Source: Chlorocebus sabaeus (lineage: Eukaryota; Chordata; Mammalia; Primates; Cercopithecidae). From it: a DNA stretch of 64,000 nucleotides. The stretch lies in contig NC_132923.1 of the NCBI RefSeq assembly GCF_047675955.1, forward strand, positions 87,517,637 through 87,581,636, read 5' to 3'. This document shows, in pieces, positions 45,319-55,844 of the stretch. How positions within the stretch are numbered: the stretch's first letter is position 1; each line of letters starts with the position of its first letter. The translations under genes were made by a program, and so were the position numbers. Under the pieces are notes generated by a model that saw only the letters and a program-made list of their open reading frames with translations, was not told where the DNA came from and did no database searches.

Positions 45319-45433
45319 GCAGCTGGAAGATTCAGCTTCTAGAATGAAGCTGAATTTCATTCTAGCTTCATTGGAGCTAAGGATGAAGCTCCAGTGAAGA
45401 GCTTCATCTTCACTGGAGAAGCTGGAAGATTCA
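45319..45433. repeat. cluster of hairpins and direct repeats
   Basis: Two neighbouring inverted repeats: CTAGAATGAA / TTCATTCTAG (45339-45348 and 45356-45365), and CTCCAGTGAAGA / TCTTCACTGGAG (45389-45400 and 45407-45418, loop GCTTCA). A 14-bp direct repeat AGCTGGAAGATTCA frames them (45321-45334 and 45420-45433). Confidence 0.92.
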
Positions 45434-45559
45434 AAAGTTTTCTGCCTGTTTTAGTTCACTCCTATTTTATTTACATATTAGACTTCTTAAGGATTGTGGT
45501 TAGGGCTCTGTAGCATCAGGTTTCTGATGGTCATAACTTATTAATATTTCTTAACAGTG
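45434..45559. repeat. unassigned, with start of a 24-bp diverged direct repeat
   Basis: ATTAATATTTCTTAACAGTG (about 45540) recurs as ATTAATATTTCTTAAGAGTG 39 bases later; otherwise unassigned. Confidence 0.6.
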
Positions 45560-45755
45560 TCCAAGACTCATAAATCATTAATATTTCTTAAGAGTGTTCA
45601 TTGCTATGTGGTAGACACTGCTAGGAACTGGCATTGCAAGACAACTGGGAACTGTATCTTCACCTCTGCAGAAACTGAGGCTGGGAGTATTTACGTAACT
45701 AGTAAGTATCAGCACCAGCTAGAAACCACATAAGTCCAAGTTTACTGTTCCTCTC
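45560..45755 (-). mobile_element. MIR
   Basis: ATGTGGTAGACACTGCTAGG, GCAGAAACTGAGGCTGGGAG, AACTAGTAAGTATCAGCACC and AGCTAGAAACCACATAAGTC. Confidence 0.75.
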
Positions 45756-45904
45756 ATATTCCATGCATGGGGATGTTGGAAGAAGGAGACAAAAAGAAGC
45801 AAGGAGTAGCACGCTATTGTGTGGCCTTTGGATAATCTGAAATAACTTACTGAATTGGCTTTTTCATTATAGTAGATCGAAAAGATTGGACTAGATCTTA
45901 GAGA

Positions 45905-46240
45905 TGGCCTCCATTTAACATATTTTTATTGATCATCTACTCTGTGCTAGATCCTGTGGTGATTAATATCAGGATGATTAGGATTCTTTCTTTAAAGATT
46001 TTACTTTTTTAGAGGTTGGAATGAAACACAAAAATAGGTACAATGTAGAGAACATTGTGCTAAGAATCATTAGCACATAAAGCATGCAGTGGGATTACAG
46101 AAGATGAAGAAAATTATACTATTAATGCTGTGACGAGAAAAGGAGACATGCTAAGGAGCAGGTGATATTTCAGCTATATCTCAAGGAATGGAAAGTGGAT
46201 AAAATTAAGGAAATGAGATTTTAGGTGGAAGAAAACACAT
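45905..46240 (-). mobile_element. L2 3' region
   Basis: TTATTGATCATCTACTCTGT, GCTAGATCCTGTGGTGATTA, GGAGCAGGTGATATTTCAGC and TATCTCAAGGAATGGAAAG. Confidence 0.7.
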
Positions 46241-46254
46241 GATGAGCCATACTA

Positions 46255-46385
46255 CCTCTTTCATTAGCCCGCTTTCTCACTGTAAAAAGTACATAATAAT
46301 ACTTCCTCCCAGTGTTGTTATAAGAAACAAATGTGAAATGAATGTGTAAATACTTTTTAAAGTCTGAAGTATGTTATTAAACAAA
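46255..46385 (+). mobile_element. MIR fragment
   Basis: CCAGTGTTGTTATAAGAAAC, GTGAAATGAATGTGTAAATA and AAGTCTGAAGTATGTTATTA. Confidence 0.5.
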
Positions 46386-46474
46386 TTTCCTGGTTTTTTC
46401 CTTTCTTGTAATTCACCCAAGACTGACTATTATTTGTTCTTTTTCTCCCTCCTCTCTTTCTTCCCTCCTGCTTA

Positions 46475-47880
46475 TCAATAAATGCTTACTGAGTGGTTAA
46501 AATGAACCAGGAACTATGCAAGGCATTAAAACATAACAGTGACAAGAGAGATGTTTCATTGTCTTGTAGCATATAGTCTACTATGCTAAACATTAAATAT
46601 GTAACTCTAGTAGATAACTGTTTTAATGAGAACTTCGTAATAACAGTTATAATTTAAATGCTACATAGCATTTAAGACTTCATATACACCAATGATAAGA
46701 GACCTTCCTTAGGAAGTATTGTCTATACTGAGAGCTGAAACAGAATGTGTTTGGAGGCCAAAAAAGTGAGAGAGGACATTTTATCTTTGATGAGAAAAGG
46801 CCAACATTACTGAAGCATTACATTCTGAGGAGAAAGTGATTGGAGAGATGATTGAGGTGAGCCTTATAAATCAAGCTAAAGAGTAGGACTTGATTATAAT
46901 GACAATGGAAATAAATTAAAAGGATTAAATGGGGGCAGGACATGATCAGATTGGCAGTTAAGAAAGATCAGTCTTGCTGAATGGGGAATATTGTGGAGAG
47001 GATGAAAAGTATTTGGGTGTTTTTGCAATATACCTTAGGCTACAGCTAATGATGGATTGGGGTGGTAACAGTAGTGATAAAACAGTGGATGGTTTTCAGG
47101 GATAATGGAAGATTGAATCAATTTAAGTTTGTGGTTGACTAGATGTGGAGAGTAAAAGAGAGGGAGGAGTCCTGGATGGTTCCCAGATCTTCTGGCATGA
47201 GCAACAGAAGGGATGATATCATTTACTAAAGGTAGGGACCACAGGAGGAGAAACAGTTTAGGCAGATTTGGCTGGATAGGGGAGATGATGAGTTTAGCCT
47301 GGGAAACATTAAGCTAGAAGTGCCTGGAAAACATCCAAGCAGAGATGTCAGGTAGGCAGAACGGTATGTTGGTAAGAGACTCAAGAGATGAATATGGAAG
47401 TACAGATTAAGGTGTCATCTGTCTACAGGTGATAACCAGAATGGTAGGAAAAGATGTGATTTCTCAGCGAGGCCATGTGAAGAGAGATTAGGATATGGCT
47501 CTGAGAAATCTCTACATTTAAAGGCTAGGTAGAGGATAAGAGACCTACAAAGGAGGATGAGAGGGACTAACCACAGAGATAGGAAAAAAAGAAAATAAAA
47601 TGTAGTGTCAGGAAGCCAAAGAGCAAAGTCGTATTTAACAGGGTGGAGGGACTAATATTGCCAACTACTACCTAGGTCAAAGATAATTAAAGCATGTAGT
47701 GTAGTGACATGGAGGTCTTGAGAGGCTTTGGTGAGTGCACTTTTAGTGATCTGGTGGGTGGTAGGAGTTCAAGCCAGGGCATGTGGATGAAGGAGTGAGT
47801 TGGAGGATGGAGAATGTATGAAGAAATGGAGACAATAAATATGGACAACTTTCTCAAACATTTGGTTACAAAATTAAATG
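46475..47880 (-). mobile_element. long L2 copy, 3' end through reverse transcriptase
   Basis: About 1.4 kb, the longest L2 here. It starts with the 3' end (AATAAATGCTTACTGAGTGG), then GGGGCAGGACATGATCAGAT, CAGATCTTCTGGCATGAGCA, GAAGTGCCTGGAAAACATCC, CAAGCAGAGATGTCAGGTAG and GGATAGACAGC. These are reverse-strand L2 ORF words. No open frame survives. Confidence 0.8.
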
Positions 47881-48224
47881 AAAAAGATACAGGCTTATGG
47901 GATAGACAGCAAGTAAACATAATTTTAACATTCTTTGAATGAAATGCAGTGATAGAGATATATACACATAGCAATAGATTCATATTTTCTATAAGTCTTA
48001 ATGTAGTAATGTTTAGCCTTGCTCCTGTCAAAATTTTAAAATTTTGAAATTAATGGTGTCTTTTCTGAAATAATGGGGGCTTTACTCTATTATTAAAAAC
48101 AAAAATGTATATTTCACTTGAGAAATTATAAATTTATAAATTAATATTTTGTAAAACAAAGTCATACTTAATTTTTTCTCACAGCTAAAAAAGTCATACA
48201 TTTAAAATTAAATTACACCCTCTT
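47881..48224. other. unassigned AT-rich intron sequence
   Basis: Nothing recognised. Confidence 0.45.
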
Positions 48225-48470
48225 TTCCACACATACCTATTCTCTTTTTCTGTCTTATTTTTTACATTGCACTTATTACCATCCAACAAACCATAATGTA
48301 TTATTTATTTTATTACCTGGCTCCCCCTCTATTGCAAAGTAAGCACCATAGGGGTAAGGATTTTTGTCATTTGTATACACTTCTATATTTCTGGCATCTA
48401 GAACTATGCCTGGTACATAACAGGTATTCAATAAATATCTATTTATAAATTAATTAATTCAGTATCTTCC
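48225..48470 (+). mobile_element. L2 3' end
   Basis: TTTCTGGCATCTAGAACTAT, GCCTGGTACATAACAGGTAT and TCAATAAATATCTATT. Confidence 0.8.
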
Positions 48471-48479
48471 ACTAAACCT

Positions 48480-48910
48480 AATGACTATTTTTAATTTTAC
48501 ATTTTCCTTTTTAGTTTTTTTCTTACACACATTTAACACAGAAATAACTAAATGTATATACTCATTTGTATGTTGATCTTTTCATTTGACATTGTATCAA
48601 AAAAATTTTAAGATTTTTCTCTAAGTGTTAATCACACCATGTTTGAATAATAATTATTTCTACTTTTTTAATGTATCATGATTTCCTGTATCATATTCCT
48701 ATTGCTGGGTATTTAGATTTTCCATATTTTTCTAAAGTATAATAGATAATAAATACCACATAGGTTTTAGGTTTTTAAAATTTTTTTTACAAGCAGCTTC
48801 TAAGAGATAGACTGTAAGGTTAATGTCTGTAAACTCCTGTTATACATGTTTTCCAAAAATGTACTAATGTAAAATGTTGCTATTGGTCTATCACTGCATC
48901 AGTTTTATTG
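48480..48910 (-). mobile_element. L1M 3' end, diverged
   Basis: GATCTTTTCATTTGACATTG, ATTCCTATTGCTGGGTATTT and TTTAGATTTTCCATATTTTT resemble the reversed 3' region of old L1M/L1ME copies. Confidence 0.4.
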
Positions 48911-49094
48911 TAATTTGGACAGCATTAAAAATTGGCATTGAAAAAAATGGTTACTTTAGGAGCTATAAAATTATCTTTGTGGTTGTTTCATTTAAATTCT
49001 GTATCTTAAGAATGTTGGCATTAATGTAATGCCATAAAATCAAATTTTCAAAAATGCATATTTCTGCATTAAAAAAAGGTAAAATATTATGTTC
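48911..49094. other. unassigned AT-rich sequence
   Basis: Nothing recognised. Confidence 0.45.
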
Positions 49095-50612
49095 TGGTTC
49101 TGGGACATGATGGAGTAGACACACTTCCCTCTATTTCTAGAGTGCAGCTAAAACTATGCACAGCATTTATGAAACAAACATAGAAAACTCTGAAAGGTAG
49201 AGAGAAGAGGGCAGACTACTTAGGTTCCTTAGGACCTAAGAAATGGTATTGTGTGAGTTCTGTGGGTTTCCTTTTTGCCACATGTATGCCAAAATAGTTG
49301 CTGGAGAAGCTGGCAACCTGGAAATGCTACAGGTACAGAAAAATAAAAGGTGCTCCCCAAAATATTTTCATACTAAATAAAGGACCAGAAAAAGGGCAGT
49401 CTAGCATGAGAGATTATTGCGAGACAGTAATCACCTACTCCAGCCAAACACAATGGGGAAAAAAAAGAAACTGCATCCACATTTCTACTTTCACCAACAA
49501 AGGGCTAGTGGGGAGCATAGACTTTTGTCTTTGCCACCATCCCACTCCCCAATAGGTGGTGTCAGAAAAAAATAAACAGGACTTTCATTCTGCTGGGTGA
49601 ATGAAATTCCATCCTTCCTTTTCATGGTGTCAGATCACACGGGGAATGTGACTTTCCACCACCCACTTAAGGATGGGCTCAATAGCCAAGTACAGAAGAC
49701 AGAGAAGAGAATAAGTGAACTTGAATATGGAACAATAGAAGTTACCCACTGTAAACAAAAATGAAAAGAACAGTCTTAAAAGAAAAATGAACAGAGCCTC
49801 AGAGACCTATGGGATGCTAACAAAAGATTATAGCATTCATGCCATTGGAATTTCAGAAAGATAGGAGAGAGTGAGACTAAAAATATATGTTTAAAATGGA
49901 TGAAATCATCCCAAATTTTGCAAAACACATAAACCTACAAATTTGAGAAACCAGGCAAACCTCAAACAGAAAATCCATGCCAAGAAATGTCATAATTAAA
50001 TGTGTGAAAATTAAAGACAAAGAAAGAATCTTGAAAATGATAAGATAAAAATGATACCTTATCAATAGGAAAAAACTGAAATACAGCAGACTTCACATCA
50101 GAAACTATTGAAGCCCGGGTAAAGTGGCACAATGTTTTTCAAATGCTAAAAGAAAAGAAGGTCAACCCGGACCCTTTTATCTAGCAAAAATATCCATTAA
50201 GAATGAAGGAGAGATCAAGGCATTCTAGATAAAATAAAACTAAAGATATTTGTTGCCAGCAGACTTATTCTAAAAGAATGGATAAAGGAAGCTCTTCAAA
50301 CAGAAAGAAAATTTTAAAAGGACTCTTGGTATATCAGGAAGAAGCAACAACAAAAAGAATACAAATGTAGGTAAATACTATAGACCTTTTTTCTGTGTTT
50401 TCTAAATATGCCTTATATTGAAGCAAAAATTATAACATTGACATGGTTCTCAGTATATGTAGAAGAAATATTTAACACAATTACATGTGGAAAGGTAAAA
50501 GGACTTAAAATGAGGTAGGGTTTCTTCACCTCACTCAAATTGGTAAATGTCAACACCAGTAGACTGTGATAGGTTATATATATAAAATGTAATATTGAGG
50601 AAAAAAGGGATG
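49095..50612 (+). mobile_element. HAL1-type half-L1, 5' end and ORF1
   Basis: Starts near a GGGACATGATGGAGTAGACA start, then a long 5' region and an ORF1-like stretch (CAGAGCCTCAGAGACCTATG, CTTGAAAATGATAAGA, GCAAAAATATCCATTAAGAA, TTGTTGCCAGCAGACTTATT). It then passes straight into 3' UTR-like sequence (AAGCAAAAATTATAACATTG) with no ORF2. This is the HAL1 layout. All frames are broken. Confidence 0.7.
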
Positions 50613-50617
50613 AGTGA

Positions 50618-51303
50618 CTCTATTACTCTGTTTTTATGCTGCTAATAAAGACATACCTAAGACTGGGAAGAAAAAGAGATTTAATGACTTAAGAGATTTA
50701 AAGGCCTCCACATGCCTGGGGAGGCCTCACAATCATGGAGGAAGACAAAGAGGAGCAAGTCATATCTTACATGGATGGTGGCAGGCAAAGAGAGAGCTTG
50801 TGCAGGGAAACTCCCATTTTTTTTTTCTTTTGCTTTCTTTTTTCTTTAATACAGAGTCTCACTCTGTCACCCAGGCTGGAGTGCAGTGGCACGATCTCGG
50901 CTCACTGAAAGCTCCGCCTCCTGGGTTCATGCTATTCTCCTGTCTCAGCCTCCTGAGTAGCTGGGAATACAGGCACCCACCACCATGGCCAGCTATTTTA
51001 TTTTATTTTATTTTATTTGTATTTTTAGTAGAGACAGAGTTTCACCATGTTAGCTAGGTTGGTCTTGATCTCCTGACCTTGTGATCTGCCTGCCTCAGTC
51101 TCCCAAAGTGCTGGGATTACAGGTGTGAAAAACTCCCATTTTTTAAAACCATCTGATCTCATGATTCCCTATCAGGAAAACAGCACAGGAAAGGCTCACC
51201 CCCATGATTCAATTACCTCCCCCTGGGTTTCTCCCATGGCATGTGAGAATTGTGGGAGTTACAATTCAAGAGGAGATTTGAGTGGGGACACAACCAAACT
51301 ACA
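50618..51303 (-). mobile_element. MST/THE1-type LTR, split by an Alu
   Basis: ACCTAAGACTGGGAAGAAAA, GGGGAGGCCTCACAATCATG, then after the Alu AAACCATCTGATCTCATGAT, CAATTACCTCCCCCTGGGTT and GTGGGGACACAACCAAACTA. A solo MaLR LTR inserted in the HAL1. Confidence 0.85.
50823..51128 (-). mobile_element. AluY-type Alu in the MST LTR
   Basis: Reverse Alu with CTCGGCTCACTGAAAGCTCC, GATCTCCTGACCTTGTGATC and a (TTTTA)n stretch at 50996-51018. Slightly truncated at its own 5' end. Perfect 15-bp target duplication AAACTCCCATTTTTT at 50808-50822 and 51130-51144. Confidence 0.9.
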
Positions 51304-51580
51304 AAGGGGTAGCATATGGGAGATTTTTTGGTAATGGAATAATTATGTATTTTGATTGTGGTGGTGGTTACAGGTGACAAAATTACGTAAAACTATACAC
51401 ACATATTGTACCAATGTAAATTTCCTTGTTTGATATTGTACTATACTAATAAAAGATGCAGCCTTTGGAGAAACTTTGGGGGAACCATGGTGAAGAGCAC
51501 ACAAGACCTCTCTGAACAATTTTTCCAAATTCATGAGAATTTTGAATTATCTCCAAACAAAAAGCAACAAAAGAAAACCC
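51304..51580 (+). mobile_element. HAL1/L1M 3' end
   Basis: TATTTTGATTGTGGTGGTGG, TTACAGGTGACAAAATTACG, GGGGGAACCATGGTGAAGAG and CAAGACCTCTCTGAACAATT are the typical L1M-type 3' end, on the far side of the MST LTR. Confidence 0.7.
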
Positions 51581-51621
51581 ACATTACTTCACCTAACTAC
51601 CCTGTCTCCACAAAAATGTCC

Positions 51622-51637
51622 CAAAACCATACAAATA
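51622..51637. repeat. target-site duplication, left of the vault RNA copy
   Basis: CAAAACCATACAAATA, identical to 51675-51690. Confidence 0.92.
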
Positions 51638-51674
51638 GGGCTGGCTTTAGCTCAGCGGTTACTTCGCAGATCAT
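51638..51674 (+). pseudogene. retrocopied vault RNA 5' fragment
   Basis: GGCTGGCTTTAGCTCAGCGG followed by TTACTTCG is identical to the first 28 bases of human vault RNA 1 family members as I know them. The next bases, CAGATCATCAAAACCA, resemble vtRNA1-3 more than 1-1 or 1-2. It includes the internal Pol III box A (TAGCTCAGCGG) but no box B or T-terminator. It is framed by perfect 16-bp direct repeats, has no A tail and stops inside the RNA, so it is a 3'-truncated 'tailless' retropseudogene. Not expected to be transcribed. Confidence 0.88.
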
Positions 51675-51690
51675 CAAAACCATACAAATA
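51675..51690. repeat. target-site duplication, right of the vault RNA copy
   Basis: CAAAACCATACAAATA. Its first bases overlap the vault RNA match (CAAA-CCA), a microhomology at the 3' junction. Confidence 0.92.
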
Positions 51691-51828
51691 TTTTATAGAA
51701 TGTAAAAAATCCCAGAAGGATCTGAGACTTCCCAGAAATTGAATGAGGGGTAAGAAGACAAATGGAGAGGAGCCCTTTATAGCCATTGATGTAATAAAAT
51801 GAAGAACTCTAGAAATCCTTAAGAATGA

Positions 51829-52128
51829 GCTGGGTGTGGTGGCTCACACCTATAATCCCAGCACTTTGGGAGGTCAAGGCAGGTGGATCACTTGAGGTTA
51901 GGAGTTTGTGACCAGCCTGGCCAACATGGTGAAACACTGCTTCTAATATAAAAAAAAAATTAGCCAGGTATGGTGGTGGGCACCTATAATCCCAGCTACT
52001 CAGGAGGCTGAGGCAGAAGAATCACTTGTACCTGGGAGGAGGAGGTTGCAGTGAGCCAAGATTGTGCCACTGCACTCCAGCCTGGGTGACAGAGTGAGAC
52101 TCCATTTCAATCAATCAATCAATCAATC
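51829..52128 (+). mobile_element. AluSx/J-type Alu with (AATC)n tail
   Basis: GGGTGTGGTGGCTCACACCT, CAAGGCAGGTGGATCACTTG and CTGGGTGACAGAGTGAGACT. The tail is CAATCAATC repeats rather than A. Imperfect duplication AATCCTTAAGAATGA (51814) and AATCCTTCAAAATGA (52129). Confidence 0.9.
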
Positions 52129-52194
52129 AATCCTTCAAAATGAATAATTTGACCTGAGAAAAAGAAACTTGTTCAACTAGAAATAGGGTACTGT

Positions 52195-52320
52195 GATAGG
52201 GATAATATGGACTTGAGTTTATATTTTATCTCTGGGTCTTCTACTAACTCATGGAATGAGCCAGGAGTAAGTAACTTAACCTGTCTGAGCCACCATTTCC
52301 TCACACAGAGCACAGTGAGG
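52195..52320 (+). mobile_element. MIR fragment
   Basis: TCTCTGGGTCTTCTACTAAC, GAGTAAGTAACTTAACCTGT and CTGAGCCACCATTTCCTCAC. Confidence 0.7.
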
Positions 52321-52859
52321 TTGTCCACTCTAGATGATTTTCATACTGTGCTCTCTGGAGAGTTCTTGTACCCAGTCATTGAAAGAAGAGGTAACTGAAA
52401 TAGAAGGGATAACCTCCCACTCACTCTAGTGAGAAGAAAAGGAACAATTAAAATGAATATATTAAGAAGAATATTATTTTTATTTCAATATTTCTATTAT
52501 ATTTCCTCCAATTACATGCTGAATAGTGTTCTTTAGTGGAACTGAAACCCCAAGATAGATTTAAAAAGAGTGAATTGAGGAAGATAAAGGCAGCTCTCTT
52601 TTGCTAGGCGGAGGGTGAGTTTTCCTGACAAAAACAAAGTAGATAAGACACTAAATGTGGGGAGGATATATGTAGTTCTGAGTGAATCAACAGTGATAAT
52701 GTCTCTGGAGGCTCTACCCTTTGTTAAACTTCTCTTTCCAAACTGGATAGTATAAAAAGATTCTTTATACACTGCTTCTTGAGAGGGCTTGTGGGTGTAT
52801 GGTAAGGGGGAAGGGGAAGGAGAGAAGAAAGTAGCATCCTTAAAATTCTTACTAAATAT
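52321..52859. other. unassigned intron sequence
   Basis: Nothing recognised; G/A-rich patch at 52795-52830. Confidence 0.45.
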
Positions 52860-53040
52860 AGATTTTCAGACTTTGGAAAGACCTTAATGATCACCTGACC
52901 CTAACTCTCAATAAACAAATGATAAAAACAAGGCTCAGAGAGGAGAAATGATCTGCCTAGAGGCATAGAAGCAAGGTAGACAGAACCATGTCTGGAACTT
53001 GAGTCTCCTCTCAGGCCAAAGCCATACTCCTAAGCTGAGC
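52860..53040. mobile_element. ancient MIR-like repeat
   Basis: AGACTTTGGAAAGACCTTAA, TGATCACCTGACCCTAACTC and AAGGCTCAGAGAGGAGAAAT fit a widespread old mammalian repeat. Confidence 0.4.
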
Positions 53041-53084
53041 AGATACATGAGTAGCTTCAGTCCTGAACTGAAAGAGATATGAAG

Positions 53085-53235
53085 ACAGACCCAGGTGTGA
53101 AGACAGGCTCTACCTGGTATCAGTATGGCTCTTGACAAGTTGCTTAATATCTCTATGCCTCAATTTTTGTGTCTATAAAAGATTATTATATCTAGCTTTT
53201 GGTGTAATCGAGTAGATTAAGTTAGATAAGGTGGG
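53085..53235 (+). mobile_element. MIR
   Basis: CAGGCTCTACCTGGTATCAG, CTCTTGACAAGTTGCTTAAT, GCCTCAATTTTTGTGTCTAT and AGATTAAGTTAGATAAGG. Confidence 0.65.
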
Positions 53236-53924
53236 GTGAGTCACCCATTGCAGCACGACAGCTGCTTTCCCTACACACGTGCCTTTAGTTTAGACATTAT
53301 CCTTCACACCAGGCATGGTTAGTTTTCCAGAGCCTCTCAGCCTCTTCCCAGCCCTGGTGTTGGCCTAGTGCTATGAGAGCCAGCCCCAGCCAGTGCCAAG
53401 TCACTTCCCAAAGCAGATCTGGTTACTCATTTGTCCTGCTCAGCATATTTGTGTCCCCATTACAGCTCAGGCAATCTTCGAAGGTCAGGACCCAAATACT
53501 GACAAGTCTTTTTTTGAATTTGATCAAGGAATGCAAATGTTTTTTTCTGATCAGAAGAATTTTACAGATGACTGATTCCCACTGACCATGTCATCTACCC
53601 TAATTTCAAGGCTATTTCTGGAGCTGAACATTTGCTGAGAAATATGCCGAGAACCTGCGTGCTTCTTACCCTGCTTGCTCCCAGTTGTTTCTTTAAACAG
53701 GACCATGTGCAGGTAGTTTTTCTAGACCATGTTGGCAACCTTTCATAAATGACTTGTATTAGTTCTTTCCTTCCTTACTCTTTTTAAAAAATGTTCTTCC
53801 TTTCTAACTTCTTTTCTGTGTTTAGTAAAGAGCTACCGAAGGCAAATAGTTTTGTTAGATGTAGATATCGAATAAATCATATATCTGTGGCTTACAATCT
53901 AAAAGGAATCTATTTATAATACAC
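53236..53924. other. repeat-free stretch with an exon-like frame
   Basis: No repeat recognised. At 53466 a TTACAG acceptor-like site opens a frame ending at TGA 53573-53575, containing IFEGQDPNTDKSFFEFDQGM. I do not recognise the peptide. An octamer ATGCAAAT lies at 53530-53538. It could be conserved non-coding sequence, an unknown terminal exon, or chance. Confidence 0.25.
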
Positions 53925-54265
53925 CTTGGTTCATGGTATGCACAGGATGCCAGGGAAAGAAAGAGGAAGGTGCACAGCCAATTCTTCACAGGTTGTTAGG
54001 GAAAACTTATCTGAGAAATTGGCCTTTGAGTTGAGTCTTGAAGAAAGAGTTGCAATTTGTGAGTTTAGCAAGCTGGGGAAATGGATCCCTGGCAACAGGA
54101 AGGGTATTGCAAAGGCATGAGACAGCATGGTGTGTTTGGAAAATAATGAGCAATTTTGGCTGGCTGTAATACTGCGTGCTGAGAATGGAGAAGATGAGCT
54201 GAGCTTGGGTCCTGTGCTAGGTGATGAGACTGGAAATTAGGTTAGGAACATATTGCTGTATGTTA
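53925..54265 (-). mobile_element. L2 fragment
   Basis: GGCCTTTGAGTTGAGTCTTG, AAGGGTATTGCAAAGGCATG, AGACAGCATGGTGTGTTTGG and GGTGATGAGACTGGAAATTA in reverse L2 order. Confidence 0.75.
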
Positions 54266-54349
54266 GTTCCTTCAGGAGGAGACAATTTTGCCATCTTTAT
54301 ACCCTCAGAGAACCAGAAACTGTAGATGCCCTGTGAATGTTGTTGAACT

Positions 54350-54970
54350 GAACTGAGCCACCACCATCTTTCTTCTGAATTACTTCAATGACCTCCTAAC
54401 TGACCCCTGCTTTTACCCTTGTATTCACAGTCTGTTCTCTACAGTGGAGTGATCTTTTAAAACACAAGTCATGTCATTGCACACCTCTACTCACCTCATC
54501 TCTTACAACTTTCCCTCTTGCTCACAGCAATCCAGTTTCACTGACCACTGCTGTTCCTCAAACATGCTAGACACAATCCTGCCTTATGGCCTTTGCACTG
54601 GCTGTTCCCTTTGCCTGGAAAGTTTCTAACTCAGATTTTCACATAGCAATTCCCTCACCTCTTTTGACTTTACTCTTATTTCTCCTCAATGGCGTCTACC
54701 CTACTCATCCTATCGAAAATTTCAAAGCACATTCACCTCACCATTATTGCTCCCTCTTACCCTGCTCCATTTTTCATTTGTTATAGCCTTATCATATTCA
54801 AATAAACATGTATAATTTACTTTTAAAATTTGTTGCTTATTGCCAGTCTTCTCCTGCTAAGATGTAAGTTTCACAAAGTTAGAAATCTTTAGTTTGTGTA
54901 TTGATGTATCCTAAGCACCTAGAACAGTGCCTGGCAAATAACAAGTGCTCACAAAATATTTATAGTATGA
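54350..54970 (+). mobile_element. L2 3' region, long
   Basis: AGTGGAGTGATCTTTTAAAA, ATGGCCTTTGCACTGGCTGT, TCCCTTTGCCTGGAAAGTTT, CACCTAGAACAGTGCCTGGC and CAAATAACAAGTGCTCACAA. One of the best-preserved L2 copies here. Confidence 0.9.
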
Positions 54971-54971
54971 C

Positions 54972-55330
54972 TTTAATAAATATTTACTGAATACCTTCTC
55001 TGTACTAGGTATTTTATATACATAAAGATTAATAACATATTTCCCTTATGCTTATGTAATTTTCAGGCTTTAAGGAAGACAGGACTGATACATGTTCCTC
55101 TGTTCTAATGTAAGACAATAAATGCCACATGAAAAGATGCTATGGATATCATGGGATAGAGATCTTTGAATGTGGGGCTTCTCATGTATTTGAGTGCCAG
55201 AAGGGTAGGATGTAAGGAAGGAACAGGGAGTAATCTGCAACAACATAGACTGCAGAAGACAGGAGACTCTTGAAGAGGAGCTCCAAGCTCCTGCTACCAG
55301 CATAATAAAGGTATGGCTGAAGATTAGAGA
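54972..55330 (-). mobile_element. L2 3' region
   Basis: ATAAATATTTACTGAATACC, CTGTACTAGGTATTTTATAT and later GGAAGGAACAGGGAGTAATC. Oppositely oriented to its left neighbour, tail to tail. Confidence 0.6.
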
Positions 55331-55844
55331 ATAGGGCACCGCAGCCATGAATACTGAGTGATTGTTTAATGTCATGCAGCTAAGTCAGGGGTCTTATGAT
55401 GAGATCAGAACTCAGTTTTGCACCTAGGAAAATACTGATATTGTATTAAAATTATTTCTACATAAACCATAAAACTGATTCCTAAGAGGGTTTGTGATGT
55501 AAGAAATTTTAGAATATGCTAATAAGCTACAGAAGTCTACTGCACATAGACATAAGGCTTCTTACTTTATAGTACAGAGTGATTTTCATTACAAGGTGAG
55601 GGTATACCAACTTGCAAGCGATTTGATTGAATGGGCTCTTGGGGAAAAAAGGACAGGATCAGGGATCAGATATGCACCCGAGAAAGCTTATTCTTGCAGA
55701 AGAATGGAAGATGACTTTTTTGATGAATCAGGGATGAATTAGGACACATTTGTTGTAACCCAGGTGAAAAAAAAAAATGTTATGAGTCTAAATTAGGTGT
55801 GTGGAACCAGGGATAGCAAGGAAGAAATTGATTTGTTCATCCTA
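55331..55844. other. mostly unassigned, possible MIR piece
   Basis: AATGTCATGCAGCTAAGTCA (55367-55386) and CAGAACTCAGTTTTGCACC suggest a MIR fragment at 55350-55430 on the minus strand. The rest is unrecognised. Confidence 0.4.
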
